Origin: Spinacia oleracea
Taxonomy: Eukaryota > Streptophyta > Magnoliopsida > Caryophyllales > Amaranthaceae
Direction: 5' to 3'
NCBI RefSeq assembly: GCF_020520425.1
Contig: NC_079491.1
Coordinates: 99,293,152 to 99,357,151 of the forward strand
Length of the DNA stretch: 64,000 nt
Part shown: positions 36,442 through 49,406 of the stretch, piece after piece
Position numbering within the stretch: position 1 is the first letter of the stretch
How the letters are laid out: the number at the start of each line of letters is the position of its first letter
Translations under genes and position numbers: made by a program
The notes under the pieces: generated by a model
Seen by the model: the letters and a program-made list of their open reading frames with translations, nothing else
The model's database searches: none
What the model was told of the DNA's origin: nothing

Positions 36442-37566
36442 GGATTCGGGCAGTCGTCTTCTTCAGAGTCGGTCGGTTCCAGTTGAGGACTTCCGAATGT
36501 GTGCTTGCCTTTCCCCCTTTTGCCTCGGCGCTGCGTTGTACTTGTTTCTTTTTGCTTTCTTAGTACTTCGGTAGGCCGGTATTGTCTGTTGATGGCTGCC
36601 GATTTTAACTGTTTCATTTTGTTTTCAATTTTTGAGGGTCCTCGGGTATGTACCGAGCTGTTTGATGTATTTGTACTTCCCCCAAATATTGAATGAAAAA
36701 TGAATGTTTGTTACTTGGCTGCCTCTTTTCAATTTTTTGCACTTCCGAAGTTTTAAGTCTTTGAATCCGTAGATTTTCGAGCTCTTCTTTTTGTAGACTT
36801 GCTAAGAAACCCTTTGATTTTGCGAGTTCTTCAAATCCGTAGATCTGTTAAGAGACTCTTTAATTTTGCGAGTTCTTCAAATCCGTAGATCTGCTAAGAG
36901 ACTCTTTAATTTTGCGAGTTCTTCAAATCCGTAGATCTGCTAAGAGACTCTTTAATTTTGCGAGTTCTTCAAATCCGTAGATCTGCTAAGAGACTCTTTA
37001 ATTTTGCGAGTTCTTCAAATCCGTAGATCTGCTAAGAGACTCTTTAATTTTGCGAGTTCTTCAAATCCGTAGATCTGCTAAGAGACTCTTTAATTTTGCG
37101 AGTTCTTCAAATCCGTAGATCTGCTAAGAGACTCTTTAATTTCCAGACTCTTCAAATCCGTCGATCTGCTCAGAGGTCTGGATTGTTCTTCCGATCTCTT
37201 GTGGTTCGGAAACCTGGGCAAGAGATCGCTAGTCTGCCTCTTAGTTATGACTTTGGCGATCCGTGGATCTGAGCCGAAGTTTTATAACTTGATTCGAGCG
37301 ACTGGTTGTTGCGAACAAGGTTTATCTGGGTATCGCGAATCCGAGGATTCTGGACGATTCCCCGAAGTGTATGATTTGGTCATTTCTTGCATTTTATCAA
37401 GGAATGGGCAAAGTCAACCTGCTTTTAGTCTCGGATTGATCAGATCCGAGGCTGCATGTATATATATAAAGGGACAATGAAATATAGAGATAGGTTTAAT
37501 GAAACACATGGTGCCAAACGGCTTTCCTCTTCTCATTAAACAACTTACTTGGTTTACAGACAGAGA
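36442..37566. other. Non-coding interval with convergent ends and 46-bp array
   Basis: Downstream of the antisense gene, aatattgaatgaaaaatgaa (about 36686-36705) is a likely polyadenylation region. The tandem array follows, then the end of gag-pol at 37567 on the other strand. The TATA-like tatatatataaaggg at about 37460 is conserved in the sister element. No coding is seen. Confidence 0.55.
36795..37162. repeat. 46-bp tandem repeat, seven units plus a partial (minus-strand Tat element)
   Basis: The marker agatctg(c/t)taagagactc starts at 36841, 36887, 36933, 36979, 37025, 37071 and 37117, all 46 bp apart. Each unit includes tgcgagttcttcaaatccgt. A diverged unit precedes at about 36797. It is the reverse complement of the five-unit array at 26397-26626. 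Confidence 0.95.
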
Positions 37567-40500
37567 TCATACAAAATATTTCTTGAGAACATCGGTATTC
37601 CAATGGTTCTTCAAGATTGTTCCATCCAACTGTTTCAGCATAAACGTGCCTGGCCTTTTTTCGGAATGGATGATGTATGGTCCTTCCCAGGTGGCTGAGA
37701 GTTTGCCATGGATCCGTCCTTTCTGAACCGAGGCGGCGTTTCTGAGTACTAGATCACCGACTTTTAGGGGTCTGGCGTTGACTCTTCGATTGTAATGCTT
37801 GTTGACCCTCTGCAAATAAGCTGCGTTGAGTGTCCTCGCATCGTTCCGAGCTTCGTCTAGTAGGTCGAGAGCTTCGGACAGAAGTTGGTTGTTGCTTTCT
37901 CCTTGGAGTCCATCATACCTGTTGTATGCCTCGATCCTCAAGCTTTCTGTTCCGATTTCCACAGGGATGACAGCTTCGGATCCGTATACAAGGTGGAACG
38001 GTGTTTGCCCAGTAGCTTCTTTCTCGGTGGTCCGAAGGGACCATAGCGTTCTGGGTAGCTCTTCTAACCACTTGTTTTTGTTATCCTCGACTCTTTTCTT
38101 GAGTGCGTTGAGGATGAGTTTGTTAGCAGCTTCGGCTTGCCCGTTGCTTTGTGGGTGGCAAACTGCCGAGTAAGCTAGGTGTATGCCGAACTGTTTGCAC
38201 CACTTTTGTAGTGGGGTGTTGTCGAACTGTTTCCCGTGGTCGAAGACCATCAGTCTTGGTATGCCGAACCTTGTGATGATGTTCTTCCATATGAACTTGC
38301 GGACCTGAGGTTCGGGGATGGAGGAGACAGCTTCAGCTTCGATCCATTTGCTAAAATAGTCGACTCCTACAATCAACCACTTCTTCTGGTTCGTAGCTGA
38401 GGGGAAGGGACCAATGATGTCTAACCCCCACTGTGCGAATGGTAAGGGATACAGTGTTGATTGTAAGGTTTGAGCTGGTTGATGGATAGCTGGTGCGAAC
38501 TTTTGGCATTTCTCGCATTTCCTTGCCATCTGCTTTGCCTCGGAAACCATAGTGGGCCACCAGTATCCGGCCCGAAGGGCTTTGTGTGCCAATGTTCTGC
38601 CTCCGATGTGGTTTCCGCATATCCCGAGATGGATTTCTCTTAGGATATAGTCAGCGTCTGTTGGACCCACACATTTTAGCAGTGGAGCGGAGAATGATTT
38701 CCTCGTGAGCTCTCCCTCGGCGCTGATGATGAACCACTTGTTGAATCTTTTCAGCTTTCTCGCCTGTAGCTTATCTTCGGGAAGTTCTCCCCTTTCTTTG
38801 TATGCAATTACTGCGTCCATCCAGCTGGGTTCGGTAGGTAAACTGCATACTGTGGTGGGTAGCAAGTCAATGCTTCTCTCTTGGTGAACTTCCACGTGGA
38901 CCGACCTGTTTAAGTCGATGAGTGTTGAGCTTGCGAGTTTTGACAGTGCGTCTGCTTGCGTGTTTTGTCCTCGGGGGATGAGAATGACTTCAAAAGATCT
39001 TAACTTTGACGTTAAGGATTTAATTTTTGCTAAGTAAGCTGTCATGCTGGGCCACTTGGCCTCATACTCCCCTCGGATTTGGTTGGCTACAAGCTGGGAA
39101 TCAGTTTTGAGGCAAACATGCTCGGCCTCTAGGGATAAGCAAAGCTCTATCCCTGCGATTGCGGCCTCATATTCGGCCTCGTTGTTAGTTGCTTTGAATC
39201 CGAACTTCAATGCATACTCTATGCTTTTCCCCGTTGGGGGGATTAGTACAACTCCTGCTCCTGAGCCGTTTACTGTGGAAGATCCGTCAGTGAAGACCTC
39301 CCAAGTGCTTTTCGTATCATCCAGCATTTCCTGGTATGAGCACTCGGCCAAGAAGTCTGCCAACGCCTGTGCTTTGATGGCGGTCCTCGGCTGATATTTG
39401 ATGCCGAACTCTGATAGTTCGAAGGCCCAGGCAGCCAATCTTCCTGACCTCTCTATTTTGTCGAGTACTTTCTCGAGCGGTTGGTCAGTTAGTACTGTGA
39501 TCTGGTGGGAGTCGAAGTATGGCCTCAGTTTTCGTGCAGCTACCACCACTGCATATGCAACTTTCTCGATGAGCGGGTACCGAGTTTCGGCCCCTGTGAG
39601 TGTTCGGCTGGTGAAGTAGATTGGCTGTTGCTTCTTCTCTTCTTCCCGAAGAAGCACTGCGCTGACGGTTCCAGGGCTGACTGCGACATATAGGTACAGG
39701 GTTTCCCCCTCCTTTGGTCTGGCCAGTGTCGGCAGTTGAGCTAGGTGGGCTCTGAGTTGCTGAAAAGCCTCTTTTTGCTCCTGCTCCCATATAAGTTCGG
39801 GATCCACTTTCCTCGGGACCCCCTTTTTCTTGACTGGTTCTGCTTCTCCCCCGGGGAGGCTCTTTGGTTTTAGTGCTTTGAAGAAAGGGGCTCCCTTGTC
39901 CGAGGCTTTTGATATGAATCTTGTTAGTGCGGCTAACCTGCCGGTTAGCCTCTGCACGTCTCTCTTGGTCCTCGGCTCGGGTAAATCCAACGCTGCTTGG
40001 ACTTTGTCCAGGTTCGCATCGATTCCTCTTTCGCTCACCATGAATCCGAGGAACTTCCCTGACTTCACCCCGAAGACACATTTTTTTGGGTTCAGCTTCA
40101 TGCTGTATTTCCTCAGATTTTCGAAGGTCTTTGCCAAGTCTTTGACATGGTCTTCCTCCTTAATGCTTTTTACGATGGAGTCATCCACATAGACCTCGAC
40201 GTTCCTCCCTTTCTGGTCGGCGAATACGTGATCAACTAGCCTCTGGTATGTAGCGCCGGCATTTTTCAAGCCGAAGGGCATCATTTTGTAGTTGAACACT
40301 CCTGCGCTCGTGATGAATGTTGTCTTTGCTCTGTCGTCGGGGTGCATGAACACTTGATGGTAGCCTGAAAAGGCATCCATGAAGCTGAGCAGTGCATGGC
40401 CGCTGGTGGAGTCAACCAATTGATCTATCCTCGGCAAGGGATAGCAGTCCTTGGGGCAGGCTCGGTTCAGATCTGTGAAATCCACGCACATTCGCCAAGA

Positions 40501-43158
40501 GCCGTTCGCTTTCTTGACCATCACCACGTTGGCCAACCATTTTGGGTACATGCATGGCTCGATGAATCCGGCCTCCTGCAACTTTTTCACCTCTTCGGCG
40601 ATGGCTCTGTTTTTCTCCGAGGAGTAATTCCTCTTCTTTTGTTTGATTGGCCGAGCTTCAACGTTGACGTCCAGCTTGTGACAAATCAGCTTCGGATTTA
40701 TCCCTGGCATATCTGCTGCTGACCATGCAAAAATGTCTTTGTGATCCCTGAGCAGTTGGATCAAATCGATTCGGAGCCCCGAGCTTAGGCCCTTGCCTAT
40801 TCGGACGCTCCTGTCTGAACCTTCTTCGAGGAAGATATCCTCCATTTCCTGATCTGGTTCAGGAGACAGGGTTTCGGGGCGGGCATCGACCTCTGCGGGA
40901 GATAAGCTGCTCGTGCCTGCTTTTCTCCTTTTTGCCTCACTCTCCTCTCCTGGAGCATCTTTCTCCGCCTCCGAACCGTCTCCTAATTTGGGCTTTCGGA
41001 CGGCGGTGTGGCAGGTTCTTCTTGCAACCTCTTGATCACCTCTAATTCGTTCGGCGAATCCTGCGTCCGAGACGTATATCATCAGCTGATGGTATGTGGA
41101 GGGGACTGCCTGCATCTTGTGAATCATGGTTCTTCCCATGATTACGTTGTATACGGAGTCGCAGTCCATCACCAGAAATTCGTCCCGAAGGGTTTTTGCT
41201 GCTTGGCCTTCGCCCACTGTGACTGGCACGGTGATCTTTCCTCGAGGGATAGCTGCGGATCCGTTGAATCCGATCAGGGGGTAACTGACTTTCGTCAATG
41301 CTTCCTCTGACTCTTCGAGGATCAGTTGCTCGAAGCAGTTTCTGAAGATGATGTTGACGGCACTTCCTCCGTCGACCAACACTCGGTGTACGTTGTGGTT
41401 ATTGAGGTCCATGGAAATGACTAGAGGATCGTCATGTTTGTACTGGACTCCGAAGCAATCATCGGCAGTGAAGGTCATGTTCGGGGGGTGTGGTTGGTTG
41501 TCTCCCACTGCGCTGAAGTTGACTCGATGGGTGAGAGCTGTTAGGTGTTTCTTGCTGGCCTGGCCAGACTTCTGTCCCCCGAACACCACTAGGATGTCAT
41601 TCTTCTTGTGCCCTGTTGCTTCGTAGACCCTTTTCTGGGGTTGCTCGTGTTGTTTGCCACTTGCGGCCTTTTCTTTTTCCTCCCTTCGGTCTAACAAGTA
41701 TTGTTTCAGGTAGCCTCGACGAACGAGGTCCTCGTTGTCTTTCAGCGAGTTGCATTCTTCGGTGTGGTGACCGAAGTCATTATGAAACTCGCACCATTTG
41801 TTCTTGTTTCTCCGAGCTGGGTTGGACTTGAGCTTCCCAGGTAGTTTCCACTTTTCATCATTTCTGTTGAGGCTAAAGATTTCTTTTCGGGGCAGAGTTA
41901 GTGGAGTGTAGTTAGTGTATCTGGGTTGAAGTTCACCCCTTCTCCCGTCTTTCTTCGGGCTCATCTCTCTAACTCCTACTTTCTCCTTCCCTTTCCTTGA
42001 GCCGCCCTCGGGCTTGCTCTGGGCATTTTTTGTGTCTCTCGGATCCGACGATCCTTTCAACCTTGCAGCGGCTTTGTTGAACTCTTCGGTTCTGATGAAC
42101 GCATCAGCCATTTGGAGCACGTCGGCTATTTTGGAGGGGTTTTTCATCGAGAGCTTATCACGGAATTTCCCTTCCTGGAGCGCGTGCTTCAAGGCGAAGA
42201 TGGCCACATCTGGCTGCAAGTTTGGTATGTTTGTTGATTCCTTCATGAATCTGGCCATGAACTCTCTTAGACTTTCGTCTCTTTCTTGTTGGATTGAGGT
42301 CAGTTCTGCCGTGGTTCGCTCGGGGCGATTGTTGCTCACGAACTGTGTGCAGAATCTCTTTTTCAGCTTCTTCCAGCTTTTGATCGATCCCTTCGGCAGC
42401 GATCTAAACCACTCTCCCGCCACACCGGTTAGCGTGGTTGGGAAATATTTACACCAACATGCTTCGGAGTAGGGACTCAAGAACATTTGCTGCTCGTAGG
42501 AGATGACATGATCCCTCGGATCCGTGATTCCGCTATATGTCAGGTGTGCTGGCAGTCTTACCTTTGGTATCTCTTCCCTGATCAGTTCGTCCGAGAAAGG
42601 GGATGACGTGGGAGTCATGATTCTTTTCCCGAGTCTAGCCCTGATGCCTTCGTTCGCCGAGGTTCTGTGATTAGAACGTTCGGGCGTACGATGGGGGCTA
42701 GGGGTTCGATCATGCCTCCTGTCTCTTCTTCTTTCTCGGCTACTGACCTCGGGTCGTTCGCCAGATCTGCTTGATTCGCCTACCCCGAGTCTCGTATGGA
42801 TCGAGGGTCTTAACCTTGAGTGGACCGAGGGCCTCAACCTGCTGAGCACCGAGCTTCGGATCCGAGTATTATGAGTAGTCGATTCGCTTTGGAGAGTTGT
42901 TGGAGTAGGCGATGGTTTTGCAAACCAATCTGGTTGTTGTTGTGCCCTTTTTTGGGTGTCCCACGTGCTTTCCATCCATCTCGACGTCATGTGTGTTCCT
43001 GTCAAGGGAAGGAGCTCTCGTTCGGGTCTGGACACTTCTACACTGGGCTGCTCGTTCAGCCTTCGCCTGGTCCTCCTCTCTTCTCTGCGGTCTTTTGCCA
43101 ATCCTTGCTGCTTCTCATTGAAGAGGAAGTTTTGCATGATGGTCATGGCCGCAGTGAG
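37567..43158 (-). pseudogene. Tat gag-pol, main part, split from its start by Copia insertion
   Basis: The frame runs without stop from the Copia junction (43158) to the stop at 37567 and is nearly identical to the plus-strand gag-pol. Gag, zinc knuckle-like motif, protease (VLVDGGSAVN), RT (EVYVDDSIV), two RNase H domains and integrase are all recognisable. The RT motif here is DAFSGYHQ, the family form, unlike the plus-strand copy. One Ile near the zinc-knuckle region is missing. The first part of gag, from the ATG at 53199, lies on the far side of the 9.9-kb Copia insertion, so no intact polyprotein can be made. Confidence 0.9.
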
Positions 43159-44574
43159 TGTTAGGTTATGATACATATGATATTACATAAATCATGCGGA
43201 AACAACCATTAACCCAGGATTACATATTATTTACACATAATCATATAGCATAATTTAGATGCATACTCTTTGTTGCGTGCCCTCCCTAGCTGCGCCCGAA
43301 CCGAACAAGAACAAGTCTTTAGGACTCCAAGTGTCGTCCCTCCGTAGATAGTCCACAGCACGTCCGGATCCGCCTTAAGATTGACCAACTAGAATCGCCC
43401 TTAAGGTACTAGAATTTTCGGCACTTTTGAGCAAGATGTGTGGCTGAATTTTTCTCTCAAAAACTCACTTTGAATACTTTTAAACTCGTTATAAATTGTG
43501 AACCTAGGCCACATATTTATAGGGGTATGGAAAGGGAATTGGAATCCTATTCAGATACAAATTGATTAAACCTAGAATCCTACAAGAACTCTAATTTAAT
43601 TAATTTATCAAATAGAATTAGGAATTTAATCATTAACCGAACTCTGCACGTTTTAGGAAACGTGCACGAACACAAACACTTACACACGCACACACGGCAG
43701 CCACGATGGGGCGCCCATGCGTGCGCACGAGCAGCAGCCCACGCAGCGAGGCCTGCGCGAGCTGCAAGCCCACGCAGCTCCCGCGCGCGCTGTGCGCGCT
43801 GCCACGGCCTGCTGGGCCTGGCCTTGCGCTGGGCCTGGCGTGGCTGTTTGTGCGGCGCGCTTGGCTTGCTGGGCGATGGCCTGGCTTCGTGCTGGGCCTC
43901 GTCCGGCAGGCCTAGTCCGATGCTTATTCGTACGATACGCTTCCGATTAAATTTCCGATTCCGGAATTCATTTCCGATACGAACAATATTTAACATTTCC
44001 GATTCCGGAATTAATTTCCGTTTCGAACAAATATTTAATATTTCCGTTTCCGGAATTATTTTCCGATTACGATAATATTTCCGATTCTGACAATATTTCC
44101 GTTTCCGGCAATATTTCCGATTCCGGCAATATTTCCATTTCCGATAATATTTTCCGATACGTACCATGTTTCCGTTTCCGGCAACATCTACGACTTGGAT
44201 AATATTTATATTTCCGATACGATCCATATTTCCGTTTCCGGCAATATCATCGTTTCCGGAGTATTCATTTCTTGCTTGTGACGATCTCAGCTCCCACTGA
44301 AACCAAGATCCGTCGATTCCGAATATCCATAGATGGAGTATTTAATGCCATTAAATACTTGATCCGTTTACGTACTATTTGTGTGACCCTACGGGTTCAG
44401 TCAAGAGTAAGCTGTGGATTAATATCATTAATTCCACTTGAACTAAAGCGGCCTCTAGCTAGGCATTCAGCTCACTTGATCTCACTGAATTATTAACTTG
44501 TTAATTAATACTGAACCGCATTTATTAGACTTAATATTATATGCATACTTGGACCAAGGGCATTATTTCCTTCA
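43159..44574 (-). repeat. Copia 3' LTR (1416 bp)
   Basis: The plus strand reads tgttaggttatgatac at the left and tatttccttca at the right. It holds a TATA box (tatttata on plus, 43514-43521), a GC-rich block (about 43680-43910) and the 18-bp tandem array (about 43950-44260). Confidence 0.95.
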
Positions 44575-45446
44575 GTCTCCCACTTGTCCTTAGGGACAAG
44601 TGTGCATTTCCTAATTCCTTTGTCGCTCGATGCTTGCTCTTGAACATAAGGTAAGAGTTGTCATCCTTATTATGTCCGGAGGTGTTTCTCGGTTTCAGAG
44701 TTCAACTGATCAAATAAACAGATAATCATAGCCTATGATTCATCCGAGCACGGCCATGCATTTCACAGTTTCTAGCTCTCCGAGTGGCCTTGTACAACTT
44801 TTAAGCATCTCATCCCGATTTATGGGAGGACAATCCCAATCTTGCGATCTTGAGATTAGACTTCGTTTGATAGGTGATTACCTGAGCGTTGCCTTTATAG
44901 CCTCCTTTTACGGTGCGACGGTTGGTCAACGTCAAAGAAACCAGTTCTCAAACAAGTAATCTCAAATCACTCAGGTATTTGAGGATTTAGTGTCTAATAA
45001 TTTTAATGAAATTTACTTATGACAGATTTTCATCTCTTACAGTAAAGTTTCATAGGTCTTGTCCGATACTAGTCTTCACAAAGTAAGTATCTATGCAAAT
45101 GATTATGACATTGCCATGTCCACATAGTTCAAGAAACAGAACTACTAGTCATCTTGCATTCTAATCGTCTAACGTTTTCTATGCGTCCAATTTTATAGAA
45201 AACTCCGATTAGGGACCATTTTCAACCTTTGACATTCAAGTTCACTTGATAGACATTTCTTAGTCACAGGACTGGTCCTGACAGTCTATCTTGAATATAT
45301 CGTCAAATTGAAGGGACTCATCATTTAATAAACCACAAATTAAATGGAAAAATGAATTCTTTTCATTTATTGTGAATGATTAACCAATAATGTTTTACAA
45401 AGATTTAAACTCTAAAACTTTAAAACATTAAACAGAGACATCAAAG

Positions 45447-48400
45447 TCATTCTCCAATATGCTTGATTCCCATAGCTGCAGTGTGCGAGTTGTGCTTCGC
45501 TTGCGGCAGAGGTTTAGTTAATGGATCTGATATGTTGTCATCAGTTCCAATTTTGCTTATCTCGACTTCTTTTCTTTCAACGAACTCTCGTAGAAGGTGA
45601 AATCTACGAAGTACATGCTTGACTCTCTGGTGGTGTCTAGGCTCTTTTGCCTGTGCAATAGCTCCGTTATTATCACAATACAGGGCTATTGGTCCTTTAA
45701 TGGAGGGGACTACACCAAGTTCACCTATGAACTTCCTTAGCCATATAGCTTCCTTTGCTGCTTCATGTGCAGCAATGTACTCCGCTTCAGTTGTAGAATC
45801 CGCAATGGTGCTTTGCTTAGCACTTTTCCAGCTTACTGCTCCTCCGTTGAGGCAGAAGACAAACCCAGACTGTGATCTGAAATCATCTTTGTCGGTTTGG
45901 AAACTTGCGTCCGTATAGCCTTTAACAATTAATTCATCATCTCCACCATAGACCAGGAAGTCATCTTTGTGCCTTTTCAGGTACTTCAGAATATTCTTGG
46001 CAGCAGTCCAATGCGCCTCTCCTGGGTCTGACTGGTATCTGCTGGTAGCACTGAGTGCGTACGCAACATCCGGGCGTGTACATATCATAGCATACATTAT
46101 TGAACCAATCAATGATGCATATGGAATCCCATTCATTCGTCTACGCTCATCAAGTGTTTTTGGGCACTGAGTCTTGCTTAGAGTCATTCCATGAGACATG
46201 GGTAGGTAGCCTCGCTTGGAGTCCGCCATCTTGAACCTATCAAGCACCTTATTGATATAAGTGCTTTGACTAAGTCCAATCATCCTTTTAGATCTATCTC
46301 TGTAAATCTTGATGCCCAATATGTACTGTGCTTCTCCTAGATCCTTCATCGAAAAACATTTCCCAAGCCAAATCTTGACAGAGTTCAACATAGGAATGTC
46401 ATTTCCGATAAGTAATATGTCGTCGACATATAATACTAGGAAAGCAATTTTGCTCCCACTGACTTTCTTGTATACACAAGATTCGTCTGCGTTCTTGATG
46501 AAACCAAAGTCACTGACTGCTTCATCAAAACGTATATTCCAGCTCCTGGATGCCTGCTTCAATCCGTAGATTGACTTCTTTAGCTTGCATACCTTTTTAG
46601 CATTCTTTGGATCCTCAAAACCTTCAGGCTGTGTCATAAACACAGTTTCTGTTAAAACGCCGTTTAAGAAAGCAGTTTTGACATCCATCTGCCATATTTC
46701 GTAATCGTAATATGCAGCGATTGCTAACATTATCCGAATAGACTTTAGCATTGCAACTGGTGAAAAGGTTTCATCATAATCCACACCGTGGACTTGCCTG
46801 TAACCTTTTGCAACCAATCTAGCTTTGAAAACTTCAAGTTTCCCATCCTTGTCCTTTTTCAGTTTGAAAACCCATTTGCTTCCAATGGCTTGATAGCCAT
46901 CTGGCAAATCGACCAAATCCCATACTTGGTTTTCAGACATGGAGTCTAATTCAGATTGCATGGCTTCTTGCCATTGCTTGGAGCTAGGGCTCGTCATAGC
47001 TTGTTTGTAAGTCGCAGGTTCATCACTTTCAAGTAATAGAACGTCATAGCTCTCGTTCGTCAAAATACCTAAGTACCTTTCCGGTTGAGATCTATATCTT
47101 TGCGATCTACGCGGGGTAACATTTCTAGATTGACCATGATTCTCACCAGATTCTTCTAAAGATCTCTGAGTTTCATCCTGAATGTCATCTTGAGCATTCT
47201 CTAGAGTTTGTTGTTCGACTCGAATTTCTTCGAGGTCTACTTTTCTCCCACTTGTCATTTTGGAAATGTGATCTTTCTCCAAAAAGACACCATCTCGAGC
47301 AACAAACACTTTGTTCTCAGATGTATTGTAGAAGTAATACCCATTTGTTTCCTTTGGATAGCCCACAAGGATACATTTGTCTGATTTTGGATGAAGTTTG
47401 TCTGAAATTAATCGTTTGACGTATACTTCACATCCCCAAATCTTAAGAAAAGACACATTTGGAGGCTTTCCAAACCATAATTCGTATGGAGTCTTTTCGA
47501 CAGCTTTAGACGGAGCTCTATTTATAGTGAGTGCAGCTGTATTTAGTGCATGTCCCCAAAATTCTAATGGAAGTTCGGCCTGACCCATCATTGACCTGAC
47601 CATGTCTAGCAAGGTTCTGTTCCTCCGTTCCGACACACCATTCCATTGTGGTGTTCCAGGAGGAGTCAATTCTGATAGAATTCCACATTCTTTCAGATGG
47701 TCATCAAATTCATAGCTCAGATATTCACCGCCTCTATCAGACCGCAGTGCTTTAATCTTCTTGCCTAATTGATTCTCTACTTCACTCTGAAATTCCTTGA
47801 ATTTGTCAAAGGATTCAGACTTATGCTTCATTAGGTAGACATAACCATACCTACTGAAGTCATCAGTGAAAGTGATAAAGTAGCTGAAACCACCTCTAGC
47901 ATTTGTACTCATTGGTCCACATACATCTGTATGGATTAAGCCCAATAGTTCATTTGCTCTTTCTCCAACTTTAGAGAAAGGTTGCTTTGTCATTTTGCCA
48001 AGTAAACATGATTCGCATTTACCATAATCCTCTAAGTCAAATGTTTCTAGAATTCCTTCCTTTTGAAGTCTTTCTAAGCGTTTCAAGTTTATATGGCCTA
48101 ATCGACAATGCCACAGATAGGTGAGATCTGAATCATTCTTTTTGGCCTTTTTGGTATTTATGTTATATACTTGTTTGTCGTGATCTAATAAATAAAGTCC
48201 ATTGACTAATCTAGCAGATCCATAAAACATCTCTTTAAAATAAAACGAACAACTATTGTCTTTTATTAAAAAAGAAAATCCCTTTGCATCTAAGCAAGAA
48301 ACTGAAATGATGTTTTTAGTAAGACTTGGAACATGGAAACATTCTTCCAGTTCCAAAACTAGCCCGGAGGGCAACGACAAATAGTAAGTTCCTACAGCTA

Positions 48401-49406
48401 ATGCAGCAATCCGTGCTCCATTTCCCACTCGTAGGTCGACTTCACCCTTGCTTAACTTTCTACTTCTTCTTAGTCCCTGTGGATTGGAACATAAGTGTGA
48501 GCCACAACATGTATCTAATACCCAAGAAGTTGAATTAGCAAGTATACAGTCTATAACGAAAATACCTGAAGATGGAACGACTGTTCCGTTCTTCTGATCT
48601 TCCTTTAGCTTCAAGCAATCTCTTTTCCAATGCCCCTTCTTCTTGCAGTAGAAGCATTCGGATTCAGAAGTGGGTTGACTGACCTTCCTCTTTGCAGATT
48701 TGGCGCCAGTTTGCTTAGTTGGGCTGGCCTTGTTGCCACCTTTCTTAGCATTCCTCTTCTTTCCAGATTTCTTGAACTTGCCCCCACGCACCATAAGCAC
48801 ATCCTGCTTATCACTTTTGAGCGTCTTTTCAGCGGTCTTCAGCATACCGTGAAGCTCAGTGAGCGTTTTGTCCAGACTATTCATACTGTAGTTCAGTTTG
48901 AACTGATCATACCCGCTATGAAGAGAATGGAGGATGGTGTCTATAGCCATTTCCTGAGAAAATTGCTGATCCAGCCGACTCATATTCTCAATGAGTCCAA
49001 TCATTTTGAGAACATGTGGACTTACGGGCTCGCCTTTCTTAAGTTTGGTCTCAAGAATTTGCCTATGAGTCTCGAATCTTTCGACTCGAGCCAGATCTTG
49101 GAACATGTTCTTCAATTCACTGATGATCGTGAAAGCATCTGAGTTGATGAACGTTTTCTGCAGATCCGCACTCATGGTGGCGAGCATTAGACATTTCACA
49201 TCCTTGTTGGAATCAATCCAACGATTGAGGGCTGCCTGAGTGACCCCGTCGCCTGCAGCTTCGGGCATCGCCTCATCTAGGACATACTCCTTTTCTTCCT
49301 GCATAAGAACTATTTGCAAGTTCCTTTGCCAGTCAAGGAAGTTTTTCCCGTTCAACTTCTCCTTTTCGAGAATTGATCGAATGTTGAATGAATTGTTGTT
49401 TGCCAT
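45447..49406 (-). CDS. Copia gag-pol polyprotein (1319 aa)
   Basis: Single open frame; the start chosen is the ATG giving MANNNSFNIR at 49406, with an upstream in-frame Met at 49499 less likely. Domains in order: gag; zinc knuckle CFYCKKKGHWKRDC (about 250); protease near 297; pre-integrase HCRLGHINL; integrase with D, D, E in HTDVCGPM, SDRGGEY and NGVSERRNR; RT with LYVDDILLIG (about 994); RNase H with STTEAEYIAAHEA (about 1208). The protease loop reads LDTCCGSH, with Cys (48507-48509) where the family has Gly after Asp-Thr. That substitution hits the active-site triad and probably inactivates the protease. Otherwise it is intact with no stops. The protein ends HIGE, two residues short of the copy at 3-74. 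Confidence 0.92.
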   Translation of the reverse strand: MANNNSFNIRSILEKEKLNGKNFLDWQRNLQIVLMQEEKEYVLDEAMPEAAGDGVTQAALNRWIDSNKDVKCLMLATMSADLQKTFINSDAFTIISELKNMFQDLARVERFETHRQILETKLKKGEPVSPHVLKMIGLIENMSRLDQQFSQEMAIDTILHSLHSGYDQFKLNYSMNSLDKTLTELHGMLKTAEKTLKSDKQDVLMVRGGKFKKSGKKRNAKKGGNKASPTKQTGAKSAKRKVSQPTSESECFYCKKKGHWKRDCLKLKEDQKNGTVVPSSGIFVIDCILANSTSWVLDTCCGSHLCSNPQGLRRSRKLSKGEVDLRVGNGARIAALAVGTYYLSLPSGLVLELEECFHVPSLTKNIISVSCLDAKGFSFLIKDNSCSFYFKEMFYGSARLVNGLYLLDHDKQVYNINTKKAKKNDSDLTYLWHCRLGHINLKRLERLQKEGILETFDLEDYGKCESCLLGKMTKQPFSKVGERANELLGLIHTDVCGPMSTNARGGFSYFITFTDDFSRYGYVYLMKHKSESFDKFKEFQSEVENQLGKKIKALRSDRGGEYLSYEFDDHLKECGILSELTPPGTPQWNGVSERRNRTLLDMVRSMMGQAELPLEFWGHALNTAALTINRAPSKAVEKTPYELWFGKPPNVSFLKIWGCEVYVKRLISDKLHPKSDKCILVGYPKETNGYYFYNTSENKVFVARDGVFLEKDHISKMTSGRKVDLEEIRVEQQTLENAQDDIQDETQRSLEESGENHGQSRNVTPRRSQRYRSQPERYLGILTNESYDVLLLESDEPATYKQAMTSPSSKQWQEAMQSELDSMSENQVWDLVDLPDGYQAIGSKWVFKLKKDKDGKLEVFKARLVAKGYRQVHGVDYDETFSPVAMLKSIRIMLAIAAYYDYEIWQMDVKTAFLNGVLTETVFMTQPEGFEDPKNAKKVCKLKKSIYGLKQASRSWNIRFDEAVSDFGFIKNADESCVYKKVSGSKIAFLVLYVDDILLIGNDIPMLNSVKIWLGKCFSMKDLGEAQYILGIKIYRDRSKRMIGLSQSTYINKVLDRFKMADSKRGYLPMSHGMTLSKTQCPKTLDERRRMNGIPYASLIGSIMYAMICTRPDVAYALSATSRYQSDPGEAHWTAAKNILKYLKRHKDDFLVYGGDDELIVKGYTDASFQTDKDDFRSQSGFVFCLNGGAVSWKSAKQSTIADSTTEAEYIAAHEAAKEAIWLRKFIGELGVVPSIKGPIALYCDNNGAIAQAKEPRHHQRVKHVLRRFHLLREFVERKEVEISKIGTDDNISDPLTKPLPQAKHNSHTAAMGIKHIGE

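Noticed and set aside
38351-43171. Many plus-strand ORFs of 60-150 codons over the minus-strand Tat gag-pol
   Set aside because: Shadow frames of the real gene; mirrored by the same shadows over 20217-25967.
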